Origin: Bacteroidota bacterium
GTDB taxonomy: Bacteria > Bacteroidota > Bacteroidia > Chitinophagales > Chitinophagaceae
Reading direction: 5' to 3'
Assembly (NCBI GenBank): GCA_005884665.1
Contig: VBAT01000020.1
Span: 20,063-84,062 of the forward strand
DNA length: 64,000 nt
The notes below the pieces were generated by a model. The model did not search any database. It was not told the origin of the DNA and saw only the letters and a list, made by a program, of their open reading frames with translations. The stretch's first letter is position 1, and the number at the start of each line of letters is the position of its first letter. This document shows positions 8,239 through 18,700 of the stretch, in pieces. Made by a program: the position numbers and the translations under genes.

Positions 8239-9160
8239 CTTCGAATAGTTTATCGGTTAAAACTTTAGCCATCTTATAAGTTGCTTCATGGCTGTAACCA
8301 GCGATATGTGGTGTAATGATGACATTAGGTTGTTCAAGTAACCATTCCAGTTGTTGCTTTTCCTGGGCGGAATAGGAGTCCAACTTTTCGTTTTCCAAAA
8401 CATCGAGTGCGGCGCCGGTTATCTTTTTATCCCTGATAGCATCTATCACAGCTGCATTGCTTACCACTTTGCCACGGGATGTATTTAAAAAGAATGGCCT
8501 GTTCTGTAACGAATTAAAAAATGTAGTATTAGCTAAATGAAAGGTCTCATCGGTAAGCGGCACATGCAGGCTTATTACATCCGCGTAACGGGCTATTTGT
8601 TCGGGGCTCGCTTCTTTGATGTACCCGGATGCAAAACCAAATTTATATTTATCATAGGCAAGAATGGTGACGTCAAACGATTTCAACAGTTTGGCAAAAG
8701 CGCTTCCTGTATTTCCAAAACCAATGATCCCAACAGTTTTACCCGTTAACTCGGTGCCGCGGTTCTGTTCTCTTTGCCATTTGCCATCCTTTATCTCCCT
8801 GAACGAAAGATCGATCCTGTTCATAAGATTCAACAATAAGCCCAGTGTGTGTTCAGCAACAGCCAGGCGATTTCCTTCGGGGCTGCTTACACATTTTATT
8901 CCTTTGCTTTCAGCATATGGCACATCTATTAGTTCCATACCGCTACCCAGCCTCCCTATCCATTTCAACCGGCCTGCCTGTTCCAGCATTACTTTATCAA
9001 TTTTGATCCGCGTCGTAACAATCAACCCTTCAGCTTCAGGGATGATCTTAAGAAGCTCATCGTAAGTGATAGCAGGATTGTTAATGACCTCGTATCCTCT
9101 TGCGCTCAATTGTTCAGGAAGGTAGTTATGCGACCTTCCCGTGATAATAACCTTTCTCAT
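8228..9160 (-). CDS. D-isomer-specific 2-hydroxyacid dehydrogenase
   Basis: 310 residues. NAD(P)-dependent oxidoreductase of the phosphoglycerate/D-lactate dehydrogenase family. The Rossmann motif is GFGNTG at residues 147-152. The catalytic triad can be placed at R229 (NTSRGKVV), E256 (DVLENEKL) and H285 (ITPHIAGYS). The ACT or ASB regulatory domain of long SerA enzymes is absent, so this is the short form and may act on phosphoglycerate, glycerate or another 2-hydroxy acid. The start overlaps the rsmA stop by 4 bases, so it is the downstream partner in an rsmA operon. Confidence 0.9.
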   Translation of the reverse strand: MRKVIITGRSHNYLPEQLSARGYEVINNPAITYDELLKIIPEAEGLIVTTRIKIDKVMLEQAGRLKWIGRLGSGMELIDVPYAESKGIKCVSSPEGNRLAVAEHTLGLLLNLMNRIDLSFREIKDGKWQREQNRGTELTGKTVGIIGFGNTGSAFAKLLKSFDVTILAYDKYKFGFASGYIKEASPEQIARYADVISLHVPLTDETFHLANTTFFNSLQNRPFFLNTSRGKVVSNAAVIDAIRDKKITGAALDVLENEKLDSYSAQEKQQLEWLLEQPNVIITPHIAGYSHEATYKMAKVLTDKLFEEKK

Positions 9161-9909
9161 TTCATTTTAAAAGTTAATTCGGCAAACTGCTTTACACTTA
9201 ACTGTTCGGCCCTTTTATCAAATATCCCTTCAGCCAGTGTTTCTTCAGTAAACAATCCTCTCACCGCGTTGCGTAATGTTTTGCGGCGCTGGTTAAAAGC
9301 TGTTTTTACCAGCAGGAAAAAATCCTTTTCAGTCTTCATAAACAGCTTCTCTTTTTTTGGCAATAGCCGTATCACACCGCTTTTTACTTTTGGCGGGGGA
9401 TTAAAGCTTTTCTCCGCTACATCAAATAAATATTCCACGCTGAAGAATGCCTGTACAAGGACACTGGTAACGCCATAAATTTTGTTCCCCTCTTTAGCAG
9501 CGATACGTTGTGCCACTTCTTTCTGGAACATGCCGATCATACATTCTACTTCGTCCCTCCATTCCAGTATCTTAAAAAGTATCTGCGTGGAGATATTATA
9601 GGGAAAGTTGCCAACAACAGTAAATTTTCCTGCAAACGGTTTTTCAATATCCAAAAAACTCCGGTGGATGAGCTTGTCTTTAAGACCCGGGTAAGTCTTT
9701 AGCAAATACTCTACTTTCTCTTCATCCAGCTCCACAGCCCTAAAATCAATTTCTTTCAGTTGTACCAGGTATTTTGTCAACGCTCCTCCGCCGGGACCTA
9801 CTTCAATCAATTGCGAAAAAGGATGTTGTTGCAGCGCATCGACAATCTTGCGGCAGATGTTTTCATCCTTCAGGAAATGCTGCCCCAACGATTTTTTCAG
9901 CGTGTACAT
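9157..9909 (-). CDS. rsmA: 16S rRNA dimethyladenosine transferase RsmA/KsgA
   Basis: 250 residues. It dimethylates two adjacent adenosines near the 3' end of 16S rRNA during 30S assembly. The N-terminus [11 protein letters not shown], the SAM-binding motif [10 protein letters not shown] (residues 36-45) and the catalytic NFPY (101-104) are present. It is slightly shorter than E. coli KsgA, as is usual in Bacteroidota. A consensus -7 box lies only four bases upstream of the ATG, suggesting a leaderless or near-leaderless transcript. Confidence 0.95.
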   Translation of the reverse strand: MYTLKKSLGQHFLKDENICRKIVDALQQHPFSQLIEVGPGGGALTKYLVQLKEIDFRAVELDEEKVEYLLKTYPGLKDKLIHRSFLDIEKPFAGKFTVVGNFPYNISTQILFKILEWRDEVECMIGMFQKEVAQRIAAKEGNKIYGVTSVLVQAFFSVEYLFDVAEKSFNPPPKVKSGVIRLLPKKEKLFMKTEKDFFLLVKTAFNQRRKTLRNAVRGLFTEETLAEGIFDKRAEQLSVKQFAELTFKMK

Positions 9910-9913
9910 TCTG

Positions 9914-9921
9914 CAAAGATA
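9914..9921 (-). promoter_or_regulatory. -7 box immediately upstream of rsmA
   Basis: The minus strand reads TATCTTTG then CAGA and the rsmA ATG. The box matches TAnnTTTG exactly. No good TTTG lies 19-21 bases upstream, so only the -7 element is supported. Initiation would fall on or within a few bases of the start codon. Confidence 0.45.
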
Positions 9922-9942
9922 ACTTGAATTGAATGTAAAGAC

Positions 9943-9968
9943 GATGCCTTCCCCGGGGAGAAGGCATC
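9943..9968. terminator. Hairpin between rsmA and the downstream-facing T9SS gene
   Basis: GATGCCTTC (9943-9951) pairs with GAAGGCATC (9960-9968) around an 8-base GC loop. It follows the stop of the 9997-11907 gene on the minus strand. T-richness is modest (CGTCTTTAC). Confidence 0.6.
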
Positions 9969-9996
9969 TTTATAAAGCCACTACACTGTTTTAAGA

Positions 9997-11907
9997 TTAT
10001 TGAATTTTCAGGATCCTTTGAGTCATCAGGATCTCGTTGTTACCATTGATGATCTGTAAAACATAGACCTGTCCACCCATTTTCTGCATATCTATTTTTA
10101 TATCACTGGTGCCTGGTTCAAAATTACCAGAACGTTTATACACGATCCTGCCTTCTACATCGGATAAATTTATTTTCAGCTGTGTCTTTTCACCTGCCGA
10201 TATCCTGACCGTAAAGTGGTCTGAAGCCGGGTTGGGGAACACGGTGATGATTGCTTTCGAAGGATCGTATACGATCTTTATTGTTTTACTATAGATCTCC
10301 TTACCGTTCTTATCTACCTGTTTGATCCGGTAATAGTTGGTTCCTGGTTTTACTCCCTGGTCAATAAATTTGAAAGGAGGCGCCGTATTTTTTCCAAGGC
10401 TGCTAAAACTATTTCCATCAGAAGATCTTTCGATTTCAAAATGGTCATGCAGCGCGTCCGTTTCGGCTTCCCATGTCAACTCAACGACTCCGCTGCCGAT
10501 CAATTTGCCTTCAAAGCTCGTAATATAAGTAGGTAGTGTAACACCTGTATATGTGTATTCCATGATAGACCCGGCGTCTCTCGCGACATAGAATTTTAAT
10601 CCGCTTGGGTGTATCATTATCCGGCGTATACGGTTACCATCGCCCCGGAAATAGGACATGGTATCTTTACCGTTTGGCAAAGTGAGCACATCCGTGCCAG
10701 CTGCATTTGGTTTTAGCCTGTATACTTTATCCTGTTTTAAAGACGACACCAAAACAGATTCATGCCAGCCAGGTATTTTATTCTGTCCATAAAAAGCAAT
10801 AGAAGAACTGGCAATGGTAGGCCACAGGTTATTGTCTGATTGGGCATACAGTGCACCCATGTTACCTGCAGTTTCCGTGAAGGTTGAATAAATAGGATCT
10901 ACGTACGAAGGTGTTGCGGAACAAAAGGCCTGTTCATTGGGATTGGTCGTCTGGCCGATCTTAAATCCGTTCACATTTCCATCGCAATAACCGGTTACTT
11001 TATCCCATCCATAATTCCCACCGGCCTGTATCACGTTGATCTCATCATCACTTCTATCCTGTTGTTCGGAGCTAAACAACATGGGAGTGCCACCTATCGA
11101 TCCCCACGCAAGTCCCTGCGGATTGCGATGGCCCATTGAATAAACATAATCACGTGGCGTAATGGTTCCGCCGTTATAAAAAGGATTATCGTTCGGTACC
11201 CAGGCACCCAAACCGGCATCCCCATCGGATTCTGTATTAATGCGCAATACTTTTCCCTCCATTACATCCACGTTTTGCGCATTCTCAGTGCGAGTTGTAT
11301 TTAAAAATTGTCCGGCACCCATATCTCCGATCGTATAATATAATCGGTATTGGGTATGCGCCGCATCCGATCCGGATTCTATTGTAGGCCCGATAACAAG
11401 GCGGCCTGAATTGTGGTCGGAGCTTCCGGGGATATTATCCAGCACAATGACCGGGTTGGATAGTGTGTTACCATGATAATCGAACCTGACGATCTTGCTT
11501 GTAAAAATGCAGGAAGTATTGGTTCCGGGACAACTGTTTCGTTCATAGACATACACCGCGTATACCCACGGCTTCGCATTTCTCACGACAGGATCCGATG
11601 AATAAAGATTTGGATGCAGCGCCAGCCCCATCAAACCTCCCTGTGGTTGTTGACCCGCGCTGGTAAAATTGATGGTAAGGTCTGTTGCACGCAGGTCGAC
11701 CAATACGGTCTTGGCCCCGTTTGCAACATTTACCCTTGAAATGAGGTAAGCGGCGTTCTCCGTTACCCACAATGAATCATTTGGGCCATAAACAACTTCC
11801 CAGGCTTTATTCAGACCCGATATCACTGTGCGCTTGGAAAAAGTTTCGAATTGTGCTGAGGCCGTAAAGGTGGCAAGCAGCAGCAAAAGGTAGATTGGCT
11901 TTTTCAT
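9997..11907 (-). CDS. PQQ-dependent sugar dehydrogenase-like protein with T9SS tail
   Basis: 636 residues, secreted: signal peptide about 1-18 (ending TASAQ). Residues about 25-455 form a soluble glucose/sorbosone dehydrogenase-like beta-propeller. Landmarks are WEVVYGPNDSLWVTE, the catalytic-His region SSDHNSGRL and the Arg-Asn pair in GHRNPQGLAW, matching the positions of the general base and PQQ-contacting Arg/Asn of this family. A fibronectin-like module with HFEIERSSDG (about 465-545) and a type A T9SS sorting domain ending VLQIINGNNEILMTQRILK follow. It probably oxidises a sugar at the cell surface with PQQ. No pqq biosynthesis genes are in the window. Paralogous domains occur at 12126-15395 and 24066-25967. 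Confidence 0.85.
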   Translation of the reverse strand: MKKPIYLLLLLATFTASAQFETFSKRTVISGLNKAWEVVYGPNDSLWVTENAAYLISRVNVANGAKTVLVDLRATDLTINFTSAGQQPQGGLMGLALHPNLYSSDPVVRNAKPWVYAVYVYERNSCPGTNTSCIFTSKIVRFDYHGNTLSNPVIVLDNIPGSSDHNSGRLVIGPTIESGSDAAHTQYRLYYTIGDMGAGQFLNTTRTENAQNVDVMEGKVLRINTESDGDAGLGAWVPNDNPFYNGGTITPRDYVYSMGHRNPQGLAWGSIGGTPMLFSSEQQDRSDDEINVIQAGGNYGWDKVTGYCDGNVNGFKIGQTTNPNEQAFCSATPSYVDPIYSTFTETAGNMGALYAQSDNNLWPTIASSSIAFYGQNKIPGWHESVLVSSLKQDKVYRLKPNAAGTDVLTLPNGKDTMSYFRGDGNRIRRIMIHPSGLKFYVARDAGSIMEYTYTGVTLPTYITSFEGKLIGSGVVELTWEAETDALHDHFEIERSSDGNSFSSLGKNTAPPFKFIDQGVKPGTNYYRIKQVDKNGKEIYSKTIKIVYDPSKAIITVFPNPASDHFTVRISAGEKTQLKINLSDVEGRIVYKRSGNFEPGTSDIKIDMQKMGGQVYVLQIINGNNEILMTQRILKIQ

Positions 11908-12066
11908 TGAATCTAGGATTGATTAATGTCAAATTAAAAAAAATTTAAATCAAATCCTTATGACCTGGCCCATTCTTGCCGGTTTTTTGTAAAAAACGCT
12001 CCTGGAAATAGTGAATAAACGGTATGCCGGCTTAGGTAGATTACTATCCTCTCCGCTAGCCGACGG

Positions 12067-12103
12067 AAAAAAAAATCCCGTCTCACCTGGGGCGAGACGG
12101 GAT
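12067..12103 (-). terminator. Intrinsic terminator of the 12126-15637 gene
   Basis: ATCCCGTCTC (12075-12084) pairs with GAGACGGGAT (12094-12103). On the minus strand the stem runs into nine Ts (12075-12067). It lies 22 bases past the stop codon. Confidence 0.88.
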
Positions 12104-12125
12104 CATAACTTATTGATATTGACAA

Positions 12126-15100
12126 TTAATATTTCTGGATCTTAACCTGCTTGTCTACACCTGCACCTAAAACAGTCAGGTGATAAATGCCTGCAGAAAG
12201 TTTGGCTAAGTTGACCGGGATATTATTTCTACCTTTTTTCACCTGCACCGTACTTTCCATCACTGTGTGGCCGGCATTGTCGATGATCCTCCAGTGTACC
12301 TGGCCATCTGTTACCGCACCAACTGTGATGTTTGTTTTATCAGTTGTAGGGTTCGGGAACACAATTACTTTTGCCGTTACATCAGCTAATGATATAGTTA
12401 CGATTTTTGAATAAACAAAATTGCCATCTTTATCGACTATTTTCAACCTGTAATAAATAACCGATGATGACAGGGTGAGAACGTCGTTGTCGGTGTAAGA
12501 ATAACTAAGCGGGCTATTGCTGTTGCCTGCAGCGGCTACGGTTCCGATACTGCTAAAGTTGTTTCCATCTTCACTTCTTTCAACAATAAAGTTGGCTGTA
12601 TTTATTTCACTGCTGGTTGACCAGTTCAGCAAAGTAGCATTGTCAACAAGGTTGCCGGTAAATGCTAACAGTTGAACAGGTAACGTAGTGAGCAATGAGT
12701 TGGCAAAATAGAATGTAGAAAACGAAGAGAGTGAATTGGCTTGCAGTACATATCCGAGCGTACCGTGAGTCACTTTTACGTTGGTAGTGACCGCAGTTGC
12801 TGTTCCACCTGACAGCGAGCTTACGCAGGTGTTGTTGCTGTTTTTGAAAATACCGACATTGTTTATGCTACCACCGATACCACTTCCCACACCTTGTGAG
12901 TTCAGGGCTGAATTCAGCGCAGTGAATTCCGCAGTAGTAAGATACAGCCGGATCTTTACCGGGCTTACCGGTTGAGTTTGTGGAGTGATCGTGATATTGC
13001 GATCGGCATAGAGGCGATGTCCACCGTCTTCACGAACGGTTCCTACGTTGTGGTACATCGATGTTCGGATCGTATCCAGGTTAACTGTAGAATAAATTTC
13101 TGCTATCACGTTGCTGTTTGTATCCGTAATAGGTACCCAGATATTCAAATTATTATTAGCTGAGTTGATCACTATCGTATTTGCATTCTCACATTGATTG
13201 TTTAGACCAGAGGCGATCTTGATCGTATTTGGGATGGTACTTGATCCGCTACCATTATCAGCATAGCCAAGGAATGTATATTTCTGTACGCAACCTCCAC
13301 ACGCTGGCACAATTGGGTTTCCGGCACTCGGTCCTGAAGAGGTGGTTGATCTGTCCATTACAACGTATAAATCTTTACCGTTCGGAGCAACTGCTACGTC
13401 ACGGAAACGGTTGGTACTTCCGAAATAACTGATCGTATCTACACCGTTTTCAGTGAGCACCGCTGTTCCGCTAGGTTGCAAACGAATTTTTACAAGACGC
13501 CCCCATTTCAAAGAGGAGGCCACCAGTGACTGCTTCCATCCCGGTATTATGGACTTGGTATAAAGATCCAATCCTGACCAGGCTTCCGAGGGCCATTGCG
13601 CGTTAGCGCCGGTCGTGGTATTATACAAGTTGGTGATACTTGGGAAGGCTGGCGAACTAGGATAAGCGGAGAAAAGTGGATCCCTGTAAGTGGATCCTAT
13701 TGTGTTGGCATTCGTCAATTCGTTGCCTATAGTGGGAAGATAAAGAGCCGGCCCGGGTGGGTTCATACCAGGTGCTGCGCCTGCGGAAGACCCATCTACA
13801 TTGTGGTCGGTTGAATACCCGATCACCAGCGGGTGACCATAGTTCTTGTTAGAGTCGATTATATTAATTTCATCATCACTGTAGGGGCCGTGCGAAGAGC
13901 CATATAATATTTTACGGCCTGGATCATACACAAAACCCTGGTTGTTACGAATACCCATAGCCCATACAGCGCTTTGCACACCTAAGGTGGCATTATAAGG
14001 GTTCGTATTGGGTATGAATCCGTTTAGACCAGCCTCACCATCAGTTTCTAAGTTGAATCGCAGGATCTTTCCTTCATAGGAATTTTTCATCTGGGCTTTT
14101 TCGATACGGTCCCTGTTCCCGAATTGTCCCGCACCCATGTCACCTGCCCCATAAAACAGGTAATCGGTGCCTCCTACGGGTGCAATGATCATACGTTGTG
14201 AATTGTGGTCACTACTACCCGGGATCGTATCACATATGGTTACCGGTGATTCCAGTTTACCTGTTGAGGTATTATAGGTAAACCTGACAATTGAATTTGT
14301 ATAAAATATACCTGTTGGCTGCACACCTCCACCATAATCCTGTATATAAGATGCGTATACATAATTCTTGGGAGTGGTAGCATCCAAAAACAAGGGATGA
14401 ATAGCCAGGCCAGCCAATCCTCCCTGCGGATTTGAATAAGCTAACTCAAATTGAAGGTTGTATGCCTTGTCTGCCGGAGTAGTAAAGAAATCGCTGTTCC
14501 TACCAATATCCAGTACAGTTGTACGGGCGCCTGTATTCGGATCCATTCTCACGATCCTGTATCCTTTGGCTTCGGTTATCCATAAATAGCCATCAGGCCC
14601 GTATGTTACTTCCCATGGATCATTTAACATGCCCGCAGGGGACAAAAGAGTTTGACGGAAAATCTCATTCATCCTGCTCGAAGAAACCGAAGGGATGACG
14701 GGTGCAGCCGTAGTGACAAGTATGTTGAAGTTTTGACCTACACCAGTAGGTGTCGCATTCGGATTGGTTCCAAAAGCCCCAAATGAATATACGCGGACAC
14801 GATAGACGGTACCGACTGTAAGACCGGTCGCATATATCGCGCCCCTGTCACCGCAAGCTATGGAAGTTAGTGAACCGCACGCGCCTGAAAACAGTTGCAG
14901 CATCGCACCAGACGAAGCAAGTGACGTACCCGCCGCTGAAGGATTTGCCGCCGCATCCGGGTTAGGGTTTACTATGATATTGTGCGTAGAGCTTGTGGCA
15001 GTGAATTGAAACCAAACGTCATCGTCAGGAGTACCTAAAGAACAACCTACCGGTATTCCGGCAGATGTGGTTGCCCCTGCTACCCTCGCGGTTGTTAAAA

Positions 15101-15395
15101 CAGTGCCGACTGTAAGGACCGTGGGAGTTCCACACGCATCATTACCCGGAGCTGTGAGCGTAGTCGCAAGACAGATACTAAAAGCCCAGTTACCTATAGG
15201 TCCTGTGTTGACACTGCCATTGCTAAATATGCGGAAATAGTATGTCGTACCAATCCCCATATCTGTAATGGTAAGCCCGTTTTGACGTGTCGCAATACCG
15301 ATCGAAGTGGCTGTTGATATAGCTGCGCAGCTGGCAGCGTTGAATGCCTCGATATAGGTATTTGTATTAGTGATGCTGGCACCGGTAGCTGACAA
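12126..15395 (-). CDS. PQQ-dependent sugar dehydrogenase-like T9SS protein, main part of a frameshifted gene
   Basis: 1089 residues in this frame. The apparent start is a TTG inside a domain; the true N-terminus lies in another frame at 15396-15637. Order: remainder of a first DVWY-type adhesion domain, a second such domain (DVWFQFTATSSTHN), and the PQQ beta-propeller at about residues 238-708 with SSDHNSQRM and GIRNNQGF as the catalytic-His and Arg-Asn landmarks. A beta-rich spacer, a fibronectin-like module (FIVERSEDGNNFSSIG, about 918) and a type A T9SS tail at about 1008-1089 follow. The body is intact and ends with its own terminator. The break may be real or an assembly error. Confidence 0.8.
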   Translation of the reverse strand: MSATGASITNTNTYIEAFNAASCAAISTATSIGIATRQNGLTITDMGIGTTYYFRIFSNGSVNTGPIGNWAFSICLATTLTAPGNDACGTPTVLTVGTVLTTARVAGATTSAGIPVGCSLGTPDDDVWFQFTATSSTHNIIVNPNPDAAANPSAAGTSLASSGAMLQLFSGACGSLTSIACGDRGAIYATGLTVGTVYRVRVYSFGAFGTNPNATPTGVGQNFNILVTTAAPVIPSVSSSRMNEIFRQTLLSPAGMLNDPWEVTYGPDGYLWITEAKGYRIVRMDPNTGARTTVLDIGRNSDFFTTPADKAYNLQFELAYSNPQGGLAGLAIHPLFLDATTPKNYVYASYIQDYGGGVQPTGIFYTNSIVRFTYNTSTGKLESPVTICDTIPGSSDHNSQRMIIAPVGGTDYLFYGAGDMGAGQFGNRDRIEKAQMKNSYEGKILRFNLETDGEAGLNGFIPNTNPYNATLGVQSAVWAMGIRNNQGFVYDPGRKILYGSSHGPYSDDEINIIDSNKNYGHPLVIGYSTDHNVDGSSAGAAPGMNPPGPALYLPTIGNELTNANTIGSTYRDPLFSAYPSSPAFPSITNLYNTTTGANAQWPSEAWSGLDLYTKSIIPGWKQSLVASSLKWGRLVKIRLQPSGTAVLTENGVDTISYFGSTNRFRDVAVAPNGKDLYVVMDRSTTSSGPSAGNPIVPACGGCVQKYTFLGYADNGSGSSTIPNTIKIASGLNNQCENANTIVINSANNNLNIWVPITDTNSNVIAEIYSTVNLDTIRTSMYHNVGTVREDGGHRLYADRNITITPQTQPVSPVKIRLYLTTAEFTALNSALNSQGVGSGIGGSINNVGIFKNSNNTCVSSLSGGTATAVTTNVKVTHGTLGYVLQANSLSSFSTFYFANSLLTTLPVQLLAFTGNLVDNATLLNWSTSSEINTANFIVERSEDGNNFSSIGTVAAAGNSNSPLSYSYTDNDVLTLSSSVIYYRLKIVDKDGNFVYSKIVTISLADVTAKVIVFPNPTTDKTNITVGAVTDGQVHWRIIDNAGHTVMESTVQVKKGRNNIPVNLAKLSAGIYHLTVLGAGVDKQVKIQKY

Positions 15396-15637
15396 TGATA
15401 TTTGAACGGAATTACTGGTTTGTACCAGACGTCATAAGTAGGTCCGAACCCATTGGCTGCAAGACCATCACTAGAAGCGAGGTAAAGCGATTGACCAGCG
15501 ACGGCACCACAAGTGGCAGTTACCGGAAGGTTGGCCGCACCCGCACAAAGATTATTTACAGGTTGGGAAAATACTTTAAGAGATACAGAAAAGAAAACGA
15601 AAAACAGCAAGTGTTTTAGACGATGGTGGCATTTCAT
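15194..15637 (-). pseudogene. 5' part of the frameshifted PQQ/T9SS gene (signal peptide and start of domain 1)
   Basis: ATG at 15637 starts MKCHHRLKHLLFF, a clear signal peptide ending KVFSQ, then PVNNLCAGAANLPVTA and GPTYDVWYK. Continuity with the downstream frame is lost near 15419-15421; the rest of this frame (to 15194) is out of frame and unlike any domain. In the other frame TSNSVQISLSATG continues the domain directly. Restoring the frame needs a gain of one base modulo three. The N-terminal PVNNLC matches the divergent gene at 15799, so this is the authentic start of the gene. Confidence 0.78.
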
Positions 15638-15798
15638 AAATAGTGGATTTACAGGCGGCAAATTATCTCCTAAAGCAGATTTACACAATCGCAGTACTAC
15701 CCGATTATTTATAGTATATCCCCTTACAATTTTTTAGGAGATTACCTATTGCTCCAACACATGGTATTTACTTATTTTGATGCATCCATCATCCTTGT

Positions 15799-18700
15799 AT
15801 GAACCAAGAATCCAGACTTATGAAGAAAATTCTACAAGCACGTATCCCATCTACCTTAGCGGCGCTATGCGTGTTTGCATTCGTACTTTTTCCCGCATTG
15901 CTGAAAGCGCAGCCTGTAAACAATTTATGTAGTGCGCCAACACCATTGGTATCCACGCCAGGTGTTTGCGGTGTTGCGACAAATGGAACACTGGTGGCTG
16001 CAACATATACTGCGATTCCGGGTGTCTGCGCGGGTTCCTTACAAAAGGACGTATGGTATACATTTGTAGCGACCAGCCCCAATCCAACTATTACAACAAC
16101 CGGTTTGACAAATCCGGCTATTCAACTTTACACTGATTGTGCGGGGACACTTGCACCGGCTCCAAACTGCGTTACCGGTGCCTCACTTACTGCAACCAGT
16201 CTTACACCCGGCAGTACTTACCTTATAAGAGTGTATTCTACTACCGGAGTTTTATCTGCATTCACTATTTGTATCACCGACCCTAACTATGATCTTTGCG
16301 CGAATGCAATTGATATAGGTTCCAATCAATCCTGTATAAATATTCCCGGTAACTTTTTCGGCACTGGTGTGAGCGCTACCAGTTATACAGGGTTTAACTG
16401 TTTAGGTGGTGGTATCACGAGAGACGTTTGGTTTAAATTCACGGCCCAGACTACCAACCCTACCATCAAGTACACTGGTGTGGGAGCATTTGCTTCAGCC
16501 AGTGCCGGGATACAATTAGTTTCCAACAGCTGCGGTAGTAATTTCACATCTTATTATTGTCAAAATGTGACTGCAGGCGTTGCCATGATCAGTGCAAACT
16601 TTCTAACTCCAGGAAATGTTTACATGATCAGGGTATACTCCACGGGCGGCGCACCACCTGCAACACCCGGCGCCGCAGCATTTAATATATGTGTTACCGA
16701 TCCTATTGTCACACCATCAAATGATGAGTGTACAGAGGCTGTAAATATTTCAGTGATGAACTCGTGCCAGGCAGTGCCGGGTAATATAGCTGGCGCTACT
16801 CCATCTACTACTCCATTAGGTGGAACCTGTGTGGCGCCTAATATGTATGATGTGTGGTATAAATTTACCGCCATCGCTACTTCATCGACTATTACTGTAA
16901 CCCCCAATCCAAACCCGAATAATTTTACTAATGGCCGCATTGAAGTGTTTGCTACTACATCCGGTGATTGCAGCACGCTTACTTCTATTTCCTGCGGAGC
17001 GAGCCCACTAAATACTATTGGATTGATTGCTGGAAATACCTACTATGTCAGGGTATATTCGACCACCGGACCTCCTCCCGACGGTAATGCAAGGTTCGAT
17101 ATATGTATTACCAGCCCATTGCCTGCTGTCCGTTATGGTAACAGCTATGTGAACATGTCCAGGAGAACAGGTGGTGGCGTTGTTCAAAAAGGAGATACAC
17201 TGGAAATAAGGATGACATTCCAGTATTCACTTGCGACAAATAAAACCAATATACGGTTCGTGGATAATGTTCCTACGAAAACGGCCATGCTCACTACATC
17301 TAATGATTCGATCCGTATCATTACCAATGAAGGCTTGACTTATAAAAGATACACGCTCGGTGCGGGAGATGATGCCGCTACCTATAAAGCTGTGCCTGGT
17401 TTAGGCGAGTACAATATACGTTTGAATGTAGGGTTCGCCAGTAACCCTGGTATTCCTGCAAACAACACCGCTACCGAATTCGCTTCGGCAACCGGTACGA
17501 TGAACAAGACTAACAAGCCGACGCTGTTCAATGGCTCGGTACTTTTTGCCATTGCTTATCGCGTAAAAGTAACCGGCAACCCCGGTGATACAATTGTCCT
17601 GAATCCCGCACAATTTATCTATAGAACCGGCGGTCTTCTCGATACGACATTGACTTCCACATCTTATAAGATACTTATCACAACCCCGCTGTCTTTGTGT
17701 TCCAACAGTATTGGGTTGAATAACGCGGAAGAATTTGGCGGAACATTCGGTTCAGGGACTGCTATTAACCGAACCACCGACCTTACCAGCCCGATCCAGG
17801 GTTATAGTTTCGTAAACGATATAAATGCTTATAATAGCTTAGGTGATGGCCGTTATGCTCTCGTAAAAAATATCAGTCCACGCAATAGCACCAACAAGAA
17901 TGCCAGCAGGGCCTATAATTGTGGAACACTGGCCTGGAACGATCCGATCAACTGCAACAACAGGATGCACGGCGGACACTGGTATATTGACGGCGACCAC
18001 ACAGGTACCGTCAACGCTGCCGGTAATGCACCTCCGGGTGCGGGTACAAGCGCAGGTTATATGCTGGAAGTAAATGCCGACTACGTGCCTTCAGAAATTT
18101 ACAGGCAGACGCTCAATAATCTTTGTCCGAATACCTATTATGAGTTCTCAGCCTGGTTCAGGAATATTTGCCCTACCTGCGGATCCGATTCAATAGGTCA
18201 ACAGTTTGCAGGAACGCCAACGGCCCCGGCGAGTGGTTATCCCGGTGTGTTGCCTAACCTGTCATTCGCGCTTGACGGTCTTGATTATTACAGTACCGGC
18301 GCCATCGATACGGTTGGATGGTTGAAAAAAGGGTTCGTTTTCCGTACGGGAATTTCCCAAACGAGTGCAACTTTCTCGATCAGGAACAACGCACAGGGTG
18401 GTGGTGGAAACGACTGGGTAATGGATGATATCGCTGTAGCTACCTGTCTACCTACCATGAGCTATTCACCGACTATCAACCCGAACGTATGTCGAAGCAA
18501 TCCTGTCACTATTGCCGATACGATCAGCTCATTCTTTAAGAACTATACTACGTACAAATGGCAGCGCAGTACAAACAGTGGTACAAGCTGGACAGATATA
18601 ACTGGTGTTACCACCATACCCGATACAAATTATTATATCACGACCTATACCATACCACCGTGGAATACCTATATGTCAAATAGCGGTGACCTCTATCGTG

